Part shown: one piece after another, positions 31,871 to 43,000 of the stretch | Position numbering within the stretch: the stretch's first letter is position 1 | Layout: each line of letters opens with the position of its first letter | Assembly: GCF_026212465.1 (NCBI RefSeq) | Contig: NC_080063.1 | Coordinates: 6,108,515-6,172,514, forward strand | Origin: Amaranthus tricolor | Taxonomy: Eukaryota; Streptophyta; Magnoliopsida; Caryophyllales; Amaranthaceae | Length of the DNA stretch: 64,000 bases | Direction: 5' to 3' | Translations under genes and position numbers: made by a program | Notes under the pieces: model-generated | What the model was told of the DNA's origin: nothing | Database searches by the model: none | The model's input: the letters and a program-made list of their open reading frames with translations, nothing else

Positions 31871-34800
31871 TTTTTTTGTGCCTGTTCAACTCCCGCAAAT
31901 TTTACAGGTATTCTCCAGTTATAATCACCTGAATTTGTATAGTTTTCCAAACAGTCCCTTAGCTTAATTCCTGGATAAGTTATATTGTACTTTTCAGTCT
32001 CACTTATCTTTATTTAGCTACTCTAATATACGTTTATCATCTTAAAATAATTACTAATAATTTTAAGACGTAAAGTAAATACTTATAATTTTAAAATTAT
32101 TATTTTTTTAGTCTTGTAGGTAATTTCATAATCTTAAAAGTGATTATTTATAGATTGAGCTAATAATGAGCTTGTTTTATATTTACGGTGAGACGGTCTG
32201 ATATAATAATTCTGTCATGAGTTTGATTTGTGAGTATATTTTCTCGTTTCCTATACTGATGATGTACCATAATTAATATTTTATTTACAGAAAAAAAAAC
32301 TTTTACATGATTTTTAATGAATATTTAGAAATTAATTAGAATTTTTTTTGATTTTCCTTTATATATAGAAAATTATATTGCTCATTGATTTTAAATGTAT
32401 GCATTAATATAAACTGTGAAAAAGAAAATGAACTTATGAAACATTAAGAAAGGGAGTAGTATATTGACCAACTTGCATTGACATTTTTGTTTTTTGCTGA
32501 AATTAACCCTGTTTTATGTGCTTTTTGCTGAAACAACTAAATCAATTTCAATAGAGTTTAAATAAACTGAAAATAAATATCTCTCAAAAAAAAAATTTTG
32601 TATATTTATCAATATACTATTGTGATTCTAAATATTTAAATGTGCTTGAATACATTTTAGATTTAAAGGAATCAAATAACATTTCACTTACTTACGTTTT
32701 TTATTTATAGATTGAGAATAAAATACTTAAATAAATTTATTACTACTACATTCTATTTTTATAAATGTCTTATTTAATTTTGCATAATTATCGAGTCACC
32801 ATTTTAATTCTTAATATTTCTAAATGATTTTAATTAAAAATTAGTATAACAATTTGATATTAGTAAATTTTAAACATAAACGAATGAGATAAAATGTCAT
32901 CTGATTACTCCTTATGTTTATTTTTGTTTGTCCAATTTATTTTTTGCCCGCATTCAAATCAAAATGTTAAAATTATATATTTAAATTATTTGCATAAAGA
33001 CGAATTTAACAAGATTTCACATAAATATATTTTGTCTTTAATATATGCTTTAAAAATCAAATTTAAATTTCTCTTTTCTAAAATGGCAAAACTTAAAATG
33101 GATAAATAAAAAGGAACCAGAAAATACATTTTAGCTTATAGAGTAAAAATAAAATACAAATTTATAAATAAAAATAGTAATCTTTTTATTTTTTCTTTCC
33201 ATTTACTTTTTACGTAGATTTTCAAACAATTCTTAAACCTCAATATCTCAAATTACATATCAAAAAACACTACTGTAAAAATTATACTGTAAAAATTGCA
33301 TGATAATAAAGTGGTAATATAAATATATGTATATATGTTCCATACATCTCTCAAAACTCATTGTCAAATTTCTCGTTTTGAAATTAAATATTTTAAATGA
33401 AAAAAATATTTAAAAATCCATCGATAATTAATTAATGTGGTCCGGCTGAATCTTGGAGTTAGTAATATCTTTGACGTGGTCAGTGGGTGTCATACTGTCA
33501 TGGTTGTGTTCAGGTATCTGTAAAGCCACGTCGACCTGTCATTTCCTACGAAGAGATGAAGAATGAATTACTGACCCCCACAACTTTTTTTCATACAAGT
33601 ATTAATATTTACTTATGCGAAATAATTGCACTATTTATATATTTTTTTATTTGTGATTAATTTTTAATTTATAAGTGAAAATATAGTTAAATGAAATTTT
33701 GTTTGATTCGTCTCGATATAAAAATTATTAATATGAAAATTTTTATAAATTTTATTATATATAATTATAGATATTAAGGATTAAATTAATAAATTAGACC
33801 GCATAAAAAAGAAAATATTGCAAGTATTTTAAAATAAATATTAGAAGTATTAATTTATATTCATATTAATATTCAGATTTCAGAACTGACTATTTCTTCA
33901 ACACACAAACCCCGATCTCAGACTTTACTTCTCTGCTCTAAGCCTCAACTACATATCAATACGCCAATAGGTCATATAGCAATTAATTTTTACATTTAAA
34001 ACAACACCGTACAACACCACCACTCACAAATCTTTTACAATTATTAATATTAATATTTAACTAAAATACTTCTATATAAGAGCTTTTAACTTTTAAGTTA
34101 AATAATATTATTTTAAAAGTACTTATAATATTATAAATGTGTATTAGTATTTTTTAAGTGTTTTTTTACTAGGGAGATGTTTGGCACGTGAGAATGAATA
34201 TTAAGATACTATAATTCAGTTTTAGAATGAGATTTTGAGATGTGACTTAAATTAAGATTTTAAAAATAAATGTTTTATGTCCTTATTTGACAATGATAAA
34301 AATAGACAATAAATTAAATAAAAATTGATTATGTTTACTATGATATCCTTATAAGTTATAATTCTTTATTTTCTTTACTTTTTAAATGGCAAAAATGTCT
34401 TTTTAGAAGTATAACTTACCCAAGTTTTAACTCAAATTACCATCCTATTTTAAAGACTTTTTTGTGGAACTTTTTTCTTCCCTAATCTTAATCCCAACCT
34501 TCACTAATTTTCATTAAACTCAAACAAAAAAAAATTACTTTTCTAAGAGTGTAATTCTACCTCAAAATCTCATTCCCCAACCTTTACTCTGGTGCACATT
34601 TTAGCTTATATTTTCTAAGTCTAAGGATTATGGACATGTTTAATAGAATCTTCTGACTTCTCGCTTTTGAATAGAATTCAATTTTCATTACTTTTTGCTT
34701 TTTTAAAATATATTTGATTTTCACCATGTATAAGAAATAAATTAATCTTCTTTCGCTTTTGCAATCATGGTTTCTTTTGGTTATTTCACATTTAAAAGAA

Positions 34801-34978
34801 AAATGGGCATAAACAACAATAAAAACATCTAACGGATCCGTACAGAAAAAAGAAACAAATAAAGTTGAATTTAAAATAAAAATACATTTAGCAACGTTTG
34901 ATTTAAAATTTCATTAAAATAATTTATATTTTTTAGAACGCAATTTAAAAAACCTCAAAAAAATCACAAATTCTTAGT
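31871..34978. other. Intergenic, AT-rich
   Basis: No coding gene found. 31871-31960 is likely the MIR390 primary-transcript 3' part. At about 32185 a GTGAGACGGTCTGATATAAT phrase resembles the GAGACGGTCT repeat ends found at 34979. A weak inverted-repeat element with TGTTTGG-type ends may begin near 34185. Confidence 0.5.
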
Positions 34979-35266
34979 TGAGACGGTCTATAGTATAGAC
35001 CTTTCAATATAAGGGCTGACTATATTTCCAATTTTAAAAAAATTAAAAAAAAATGAAAACTAATTCTGACGCGCGGTTTCTTAATCACTTCCCAATAACA
35101 TTTTAACTTTCATTTCCCATTTTTCAATCTCTTACCTGACAAACCACTAAACTTCCCAAAACATTATCTCCTCTAAATTTTGCTCTTACAATCTTCATTT
35201 TTGATATTCAAGCTTTTCATTTTCATGTTTCAGTTTCTCTTTCTCATTTTCACTATTTGTCATTCT

Positions 35267-35397
35267 TGTAACACCCGAATTTCCTCCCTTCCTTCATGAT
35301 TCTGGTTTCGTTTAAGGGATTGGAAATTCAGGGGATTTCCAACCCCTTAAACGAAACCAGAATCGTGAAGGAAGGGAGGAAATTCGGGTGTGTTACA
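35267..35397. repeat. Near-perfect foldback, about 62-bp arms
   Basis: The left arm (35267-35328, TGTAACACCCGAATTTCCTC ... TTAAGGGATTGGAAAT) and right arm (35336-35397, ATTTCCAACCCCTTAAACG ... GGGTGTGTTACA) are inverse copies with about two mismatches and one 2-base gap. The loop is about 7 nt. It begins TGTAACA and ends TGTTACA. Flanks ATTCT and GTTCT could be a 5-bp duplication with one change. Confidence 0.85.
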
Positions 35398-35734
35398 GTT
35401 CTCGTATTTATTTTATGTTTTTTCTTTTCCAGTTGCGTTTTCATTTTCGATCTTCAACATTTACAATTCCATCAAATGTATATATTTATGCTTCATCTTC
35501 TTCGTTTTCGTTTTTAAAGGTTTCATTTTTGTTTTTTTGGGGTTAAATTTGTTTGTTTTTGTTTTTTACTTGTTCTTGTTTTAGGGTCTAAAAAATGGAA
35601 AAGATAAGTGATAATGCTGTCTTGGCTTCTGTATTCGCAAAGAAGATAAAAAAAGTTTCTTCTAAAGATCAAAATGATAATCCTCAATAGTCAAAGGTGG
35701 CTGATAAAGTACCTAAACAAAAGGCTTATGGTAG

Positions 35735-36440
35735 TTGGAATTATAATATTGTGTATTTGGATTTATAATAATGTGTATTTGGCTTATAATAGTTTGTATA
35801 TGTCATATGCTTATGTATTCATATTTGAGATTATGTTGGAATTATAATAATGTGTATTTTGATTTATAATATTGTATATTTGGATTTATAATAGTATGTA
35901 TTTGTATTCATAATTGTGTGTAGTTTATAATATTTGGGTGTATAAAGTAATGTTATAATCCCAACTAAATAATGTTATACCTCCAACTAACTATGTTATA
36001 ATCACAATTAAACTATATTATAACCCTTCTAAACTATGTTATAGCCCAATTAAACTTTGTTATAACCCAACCTTAACAATGTTAGACTCCCTATTACATT
36101 ATGTTATAACCCTAACTAAAAATGATATAGCTCACACTATACAATGTTATATTCGCAATTACATCAAACTATGTCAAATGTTAGCAGTTATAATACCAAT
36201 TATATTATGGTATAACCACAAATATATGTTCTTATAACAGCAAATATATTTTGGTATAACCCTAAATATATGTTGTTATAACACGAAATATATAATATTA
36301 TAACCCAAAATATATGTTGTTATAACTCCAAATATATTATGTTAACCCAAATATATTATATCACTAGATAATGTTATACTCGCAACTACATCAACCTATG
36401 TCAATTGTTGGCAGTTATATCCCCAAATATATGAATTTTA
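35735..36440 (+). repeat. Degenerate short-period array
   Basis: Roughly 25-bp units, first of the type TTATAATAKTGTATTTGGAT, later AACTATGTTATAACCC and AAATATATGTTGTTATAACC. They vary too much to count exactly, and there is no coding capacity. Confidence 0.7.
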
Positions 36441-37856
36441 TAACCACAATTGCTTTTATTACCATTCTCCAAAATTAAGCCATTGTTGTCTTCTTCGACA
36501 TCCCTACTTTTCACCATTGATGAAGATTAATTTTTTTAAAAAAAATCATAAAAACCACAATTGCTTTTATTACCTTCCCTAAACAGTAAATATTGTTGTC
36601 TTCTTTAACATCATTGTTTTCCACCATTAATAACGCTTAATTTTTTAAAAAAAGAACCATAATCAAATTCAAATTCGAATTCAAGCATCAACTCTTCCAT
36701 TATTAGACAATAATCAAGTTGTAGAAAAAGGATATAGTTGAAGGTTGAAGAAGGAAGATGAAAATCTGATATCTTCATAATCGAGGTTTTATTTTGCTTG
36801 GGGAAGAAGCAGTTAATCATTAGACTTTTCATATTCCTTTCAAATTCTCACACGCGTTGATGAATGAGATAGCAGTTTTTTTTATAAAAAAGTATTAACT
36901 AAATATAGTAATATGAGTTGGGCTCTTTTGAGAGGCGTCTATACTATAGACAGTCTCTCAAGAGAGGACCTGCAAAAAAATCAGTGGCAAATTTTGACCA
37001 CATCATCAAGAGGTGTAATGGGGCCAAGCAAATATTAATTTCAAAATTATAAAATAATCTTTTTATTTTTTTTAAAACTCTCATTTGGTTTTAGCACATT
37101 TGTCAATGCGCGTTTTCAATATTAAGTATATTGACTTATATTTGAGTATAAGTTATAAAAAGTTGATATAATAAAATTTTATAATAAGACGAATCACGCA
37201 AGATCCCCTTTGACTATGTTTAACTTATAGATTAAAAACATAATGCATAATAAAAGTGTTTGATGGATAGTGTTGAAAAACCAAATAAGACATTTAAAGG
37301 GATCAAAAGGGAGTATATTTTAAGTTTGTAATGATATTATTTAAGCTTAGACCAGCAATATTTTTTTTAGAAATTGTCAAAAGTAAATTAATTTTTGCTT
37401 GATCTGCTAAAAATTAATGTTATAATTGCTTATTTTCAAATAAACTCACCTATTTGGGATAATGGCTTAAAATAAACTCAACTATCGTTTATTACTAATT
37501 ACTTAATTTACAAACAAGCTTTAAAAATAATTATAAATATTAGGTGAATTTATTTTGTAACAAGCATACCTAGATTTATTTTAAAAAATAATAGGTGAAT
37601 ATATTTTTGGTGGATCAAACAAAATTGATTTATTATTAATGATTTTCAATTTGTTTATGGGATCAAAGGAATACACAAGCTCTTTCATAAGCTATTAATT
37701 TGTGGAAGATTTTTAAATAGATAGTTTTCTAGAATATTGCAAATATACACGAGGATTTGAATTATAAGCTCCATTATTATTGTTATTCCGAAACTTTTTA
37801 ATGCTATCAGTTGCGACATTAAATTTCCAATCATATATATAAATTATCTAATGTAG

Positions 37857-38092
37857 TGTTTGGGAACAAATTTTTCATTTCAAAATATGAATTTCAATGA
37901 TTATATCATAAATGAAGAATTTGAGAATGACAAGATTTCGATAGTCATTCTCAAATTCTCAATTTTAACTACTTTATAAACAATGGTGGAATTTGATTTA
38001 AATCTAAATTTAAAAATTTTTTATTTGCCAAACAATAAATTTAAGCCAATTTCAAGTTTTCAAATAAAATTATTATTTCCAAACATGACATA
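37857..38092. mobile_element. hAT-type MITE candidate
   Basis: The left end AGTGTTTGGGAACAAATTTT and the inverse of the right end, TGTCATGTTTGGAAATAATA, share GTTTGG-A-A-A. The interior is AT-rich with an internal inverted repeat of TTTGAGAATGAC / GTCATTCTCAAA. The TSD was not resolved. Confidence 0.4.
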
Positions 38093-38094
38093 AT

Positions 38095-38360
38095 ATAAAA
38101 GTACCTATACCACATGGCATTCTTACAAGTAATATTTTTTGCCGTCTTACATTCTTGAAGACCATGTGGCACTACTAAAAATAATATTTGGCCGCAAATA
38201 TCATCAATATATATAATTTCACGCATAATAATAATTATCTAATACAAAAGCATAAATACTATATGGCATTCTTACAAGCAATATTTTGCCGTCCAACATT
38301 CATGCAGACCACGTGACACTCTCCTAAAACAATATTTTGCGGCAAATATCATCAAAATAA
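38095..38360 (+). repeat. Tandem duplication, two diverged copies of about 130-150 bp
   Basis: CATGGCATTCTTACAAGTAA followed by TATTTTTTGCCGTC, GACCATGTGGCACT and GGCCGCAAATATCATCA (38113-38213) is repeated with changes at 38260-38355 (ATGGCATTCTTACAAGCAAT, GACCACGTGACACT, GCGGCAAATATCATCA). Confidence 0.75.
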
Positions 38361-40036
38361 TTAGGAAAATAGAAATTGCTTAATTGCTCAATTGACTTGA
38401 TGAATAACTTTAATTGTCAATTAGGAACCTCAATTGCTTAATTAATTGTTTAATTCATCATGGCAATTAAAAATTGTCACTCATTTTCTACCATTTTAAC
38501 TCGTGTACTTCTTTCCTACACATTCGGTATTGCAAAATTCTTATCTTGATTTCCAATCAAATCATCGTGATGTATGAAGTTCAAACAAAAATTGTAAAAG
38601 ATAAACTATATAAAAGCTAGAGTCGTCATCGTCCTCATGCTATTTAGTAATCTCGATCATAGAATCAAAGAATGATTAGAGTCTCGGAGAGAGATAGACA
38701 ACATACCATACTCTTATTAAAAAAGCTTGCGACCAATAGCACCTCAACTCACAAATGACCGGCAAAAGAAAATAGTCACCCAAAACATGCCAAAAGCTAA
38801 GCACGATAAACACAATATAAGGCATTGCAAGATAGCTATTGTGAATAATATTATTAGCCAAAAGAAGGGAAATAAAAATCCTATAGGCACAAACGACATA
38901 GATAATTACAATTTGTTTAGGACGCATAATCAACATCTCCAGCTAGTTTATCACTAGTTAAGCTCATAGAGAGATACAACTCACTCATATCATTCTTATT
39001 TTGCTTCTTTCACGTTTTCACGGGTCACGAATCTATCGTTTTCTTTGAAAATAAAAATCCAAACCCTTTGTTTCCCACATATATTAAGCCAAAATGCCTA
39101 TAACCATAATTGCATTCCTTAATCCTTACGTATACAATTTATGGATGACTAAAAGTCACTTACATATTTATAGCTAGAGACATAGAAATCAAGCGAGGTT
39201 ACAATTTCATTGAAGAACTACTATGTAAAACCGGTACAAAATACAATCCCTACTACAACCCGACATTTATAATGTACCTTTTGATATGTATTGAAAAGTT
39301 TAACTAGGACACTCAAAGACGATTTAGGATGAAGATGCTTAGAATCATGACAATGTGATTGATAGCTTTAGGTGATTGAATGTACCAAATGATTTGGGAT
39401 TGAGCCATAAGTTGTTGTGATTAACTACGATCGATACACCATTTAAATATAATAACAACATATAAAACCACCAGAATATTGTTAGATGCAATTATAACGA
39501 TAAAGGATAAAAAGATTTGGAATAGACAAGTGAAAAGTAAATAATTTCACTCAACAAACATTAGGCTCATCTACATATTCTCGTAGCTCTTACCATTACT
39601 TTGTGGATTGGATTAGCAAGCAATTAGTTAGACAAACCCTAATAGCAGGTGGGAATAACGAAAAATTAATCCTTCATATAAATGATAGTGTCACAAGATA
39701 GAAAGGAAAAACCTAAGCATAAGCTAACTCTCAACACAAATTATTGTGTGAGACAATCTCATCGAGCAACGCGCTTTATACATAAATTAAATAACTCACT
39801 TAGTATATAGTACGAAAATATAAACTGTATTTGAGATATCTCGGCCAAAGGCAATGTCTTACCCGAATAGCAAAAGTGTTCTTGGTCCTTATAAAAAGAT
39901 AATTTTACCACCACAATTTGGCATCCCTCAAATCTATCCGTTAAATTAGTTGCACGTTTGATATTAGTCCTACTGCAAGAAAAAATCTGGGTGACTTCTG
40001 TCCTCCATAACCATCATCTCACTTGCAGATGTAAAA

Positions 40037-43000
40037 ATGGCTACTTCTCTTTCTCATCACCTCTTATACATTCACTCTTACTCCCGCCATTACAATCACC
40101 TTCAAGCTTCATCTTCTTCTTCCGTCCATCCTATTTCTTTCTTCAATTTTGTTTCCTTTAAACGAAACCCTAAATTTTGTTCTCGTTCCCGACCTCTAGC
40201 CAAATCTAAAACCCCTAAATCTTCAACTCCTTCACCTCTTTCTTCTTCTTCTTCTTCTTCTTCTTCTTCTTCTGATTTTCATCTTCCTCCACTTCTTCGC
40301 TTTAGGTATTGATTAGTTTTCTGTGTTGATGATTATATGCTGTAACATTTATGTTTCTAATTGACTTGAATTTGGGTGGGAAATTGCAGAGATGCACTGA
40401 ATTTGGATGAGCTTGGTCGGGATATGTTGTCGATTGCATTGCCTGCTCTTTTGGCTTTAGCTGCTGATCCCATCACATCTCTTGTTGATACTGCTTTTGT
40501 TGGTCATTTAGGTACTCATACCTTTTCATTTACTCTTATATGTTTATTGCTAAAATTAAATAATTTATCACTGTTTTCTCATTAATCTGCAAGGATAATT
40601 ATAATATATAGGAATATATATCACAAAGATGCTAGTAGTAAGGAAACTGGAACCTAAAAGAAATCCTTATATTATCATCCCTAATGCTCCCGTAAGTGGG
40701 AGAATGAGGTCTTGGAGTGTGGAGGTCAAGAATTCCCAACTTGTGCATTAGTGGGTCTCGTTGCCCAATGCTATAGTAGCTACATTTTCCAATTTAACCA
40801 TAGTAGAATGATTATAGGCAGGAACCAGTTTTGGAGCAATATTACGAGGCTAGAGGCAAGTGACGATCACAATATGACCATATTTTTTTCTTATTTTTCA
40901 CGCCTTGATAACGAAAGTCTCAAAGAGGTTCAACAATGAAAAACAAATGAAAAATATAATGCAAAAGATGAATACAAGTGTTTATGAGGTATCTTGAATA
41001 CCTCCCCTTAAAAATAGTTTATTATAATGAATTCAACAATTACAAGTATAATAAACCTCTCTTATCTTGAATACCTCCCCCTGAAAATAGTTTATTATAA
41101 TGAATTCAACAATTACAAGTATAATAAACCTCTCTTATCTTGAGAACAATCTCTCAAGACCACAAATATTAAAGCAAAGTAAGAACACTCTCAAGTTTCT
41201 AATAATACAATAGCCCTCTCAACAATATGTGTGTTTTTGTGGTGAATGTTACTATGAGTGATGAATCCTATTTATAGGCAAGATATTCATCACTCTTAGT
41301 ATTCCCTCATAAATCACCATAAACTCACATGTAACATCCCAATTAACATCCTAATTAACCATGACAATAAACATTACAATAAACAATAGAGTAATGCAAC
41401 ACATTATTGCATAGTAACTACAAATTCTGACCAAAAACAAAATCCAATGTAGTCTGCTGGACTTCCGCTCGACCGAGCCACTAACTCGCTCGGTCGAGCA
41501 AGCTTCCAGTGAAGCTACTGACTTGTTCTGGACACTTTGCTCGATCGAGCTAACACCACTTGACCGCTCGAGCAAGACCTTACTCGATCGAGCGGTTGGT
41601 CGAGCCATTCACAGTCTGCTTCTTTATTTGTTGCTTTGATCAAGCAACTCTTATCAATCGTTCCAAACCTTAAATCACTCATATTCGACACATCTTTATC
41701 AACCCTCTCTAAAGTACAAGACAAAGCATGTTCGATTATATGTTTAAAGTTAACGTCATCATTAAGATTATTGGTACTTGCTTTAACACGCCTAATAAAT
41801 TACCAAGCATCTGTTTCAACTACTTAAATTCACATGTGATTGTAGCATTGAAAAAAATATAGCCTTTGCAAAAGAACAGGATACACTGTGGTTTACTGGT
41901 TTTTTTTACGAAATAGGAGAAAGTCCAAGTAAAACCTACCATCATCTTAAGGATCACCCAATGAGAGGGAATCTTACCGAATAAGACTCACACCAACCTT
42001 TGAAACTAGAATGACGCGAGACGCCTTGACACAAATTTTGCTTGATTTTGTGTTAATCCCGTCGTCCCTCTTAATAAGTGCCACTTACTTTTTTGGATGA
42101 AAATTAGTGGAAAGAGGAATTAAGTTGAGGATTAAGACCAAAAAATAAGTGGATAATAATAAACAAGGTTAAAGATGGAAAAAGAGAATAAGTTTGTGTT
42201 TAAGATTAAAAGGAGAGTTAGACCATTGTCAAAATAGAAAAGGGTGCAAAATTAGTGGAATAGATTAAAATGGAAAGTGATACTAATCGAGAGGGAGAAA
42301 GAGAATGCTTGAAGTGCCACTTCCCATGTTCCTCTATCTAAGACAAAACATGAACTAAATAAGCAAGTATTGTTCTCACCATCAACAATTATATGTGGGG
42401 ATCAATAACCCTTCTTTATGGTTTCAGATTAACAAGTAACTTCCCCTCAAGTACAACCTGCATATAATTTTACTCGTAGGGAAATTTATTGGTTTAGTGT
42501 CTTACAATAAACACTTTATACTCGAGCATACTTTCTTTAACAAAATAAAAACCTTTTTGACTTTTGGGCCATCTCTAGGTTTTGATAAGAACTTATGTCA
42601 CAACCTTTATTTTGCTCTCTAGTAGAGGGATGGAGCTTTAAAATTACTCTCCTTGGAAGAATTGACATGTGTTGTTAGAAATCGCACTCATCCCTTTATA
42701 ATCTGCTTCAATCAAAGTCCTCATTGTGTGGCGAGGTCCCATACAACACACGAAGATTAGTGAAAGAACGCTTTAGTTTGTCTTATCTAGTAATTGAGTT
42801 ATAGAAAATAAATTGTGAGTCAACTATGGAAATACAAAAAAATTCTCAACTCACAATTTACGTGGTAGTGTCACGTTCCTATCATGACTTGCCTCAGCAC
42901 AATCTTCCGTGAGTTTTGGTAAACTCTTTGGACAATGCTTAATTTTCATTGTATCTGTCAATACTCAATAGTCTTAAGGTTCCGGTCACATGGCTAATTG

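Larger units (their letters stand above)
34979..36967. mobile_element. Possible 2-kb non-autonomous DNA element
   Basis: TTGAGACGGTCTATAGTATA followed by GAC at 34979-35001 and an inverted GTCTATACTATAGACAGTCT with CTCAA at 36938-36962 could be terminal inverted repeats. The core GTCTATAGTATAGAC is itself a palindrome, so the pairing is less specific than it looks. Between them lie the 35267 foldback, a short broken frame starting MEKISDNAVLASVFAKKIKK at 35595, and a degenerate TTATAACCC-type array. No transposase was found. Confidence 0.35.
36968..40036. other. Intergenic, upstream of the MATE gene
   Basis: No gene is supported. It contains a MITE-like segment at 37857-38092 and a 150-bp tandem duplication at 38095-38360, both listed. 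The ORFs near 38700-38950 read into no known family. The region from about 39900 leads into the MATE 5' UTR. Confidence 0.5.

Noticed and set aside
34979..35003. Considered as a perfect TIR proving a transposon
   Set aside because: The core motif is self-palindromic, so matching inverted copies could arise independently. Kept only as a low-confidence element.
38676..38957. Overlapping frames on both strands near 38.7-38.95 kb
   Set aside because: Hydrophobic minus frame without motif or promoter; composition consistent with chance in AT-rich DNA.
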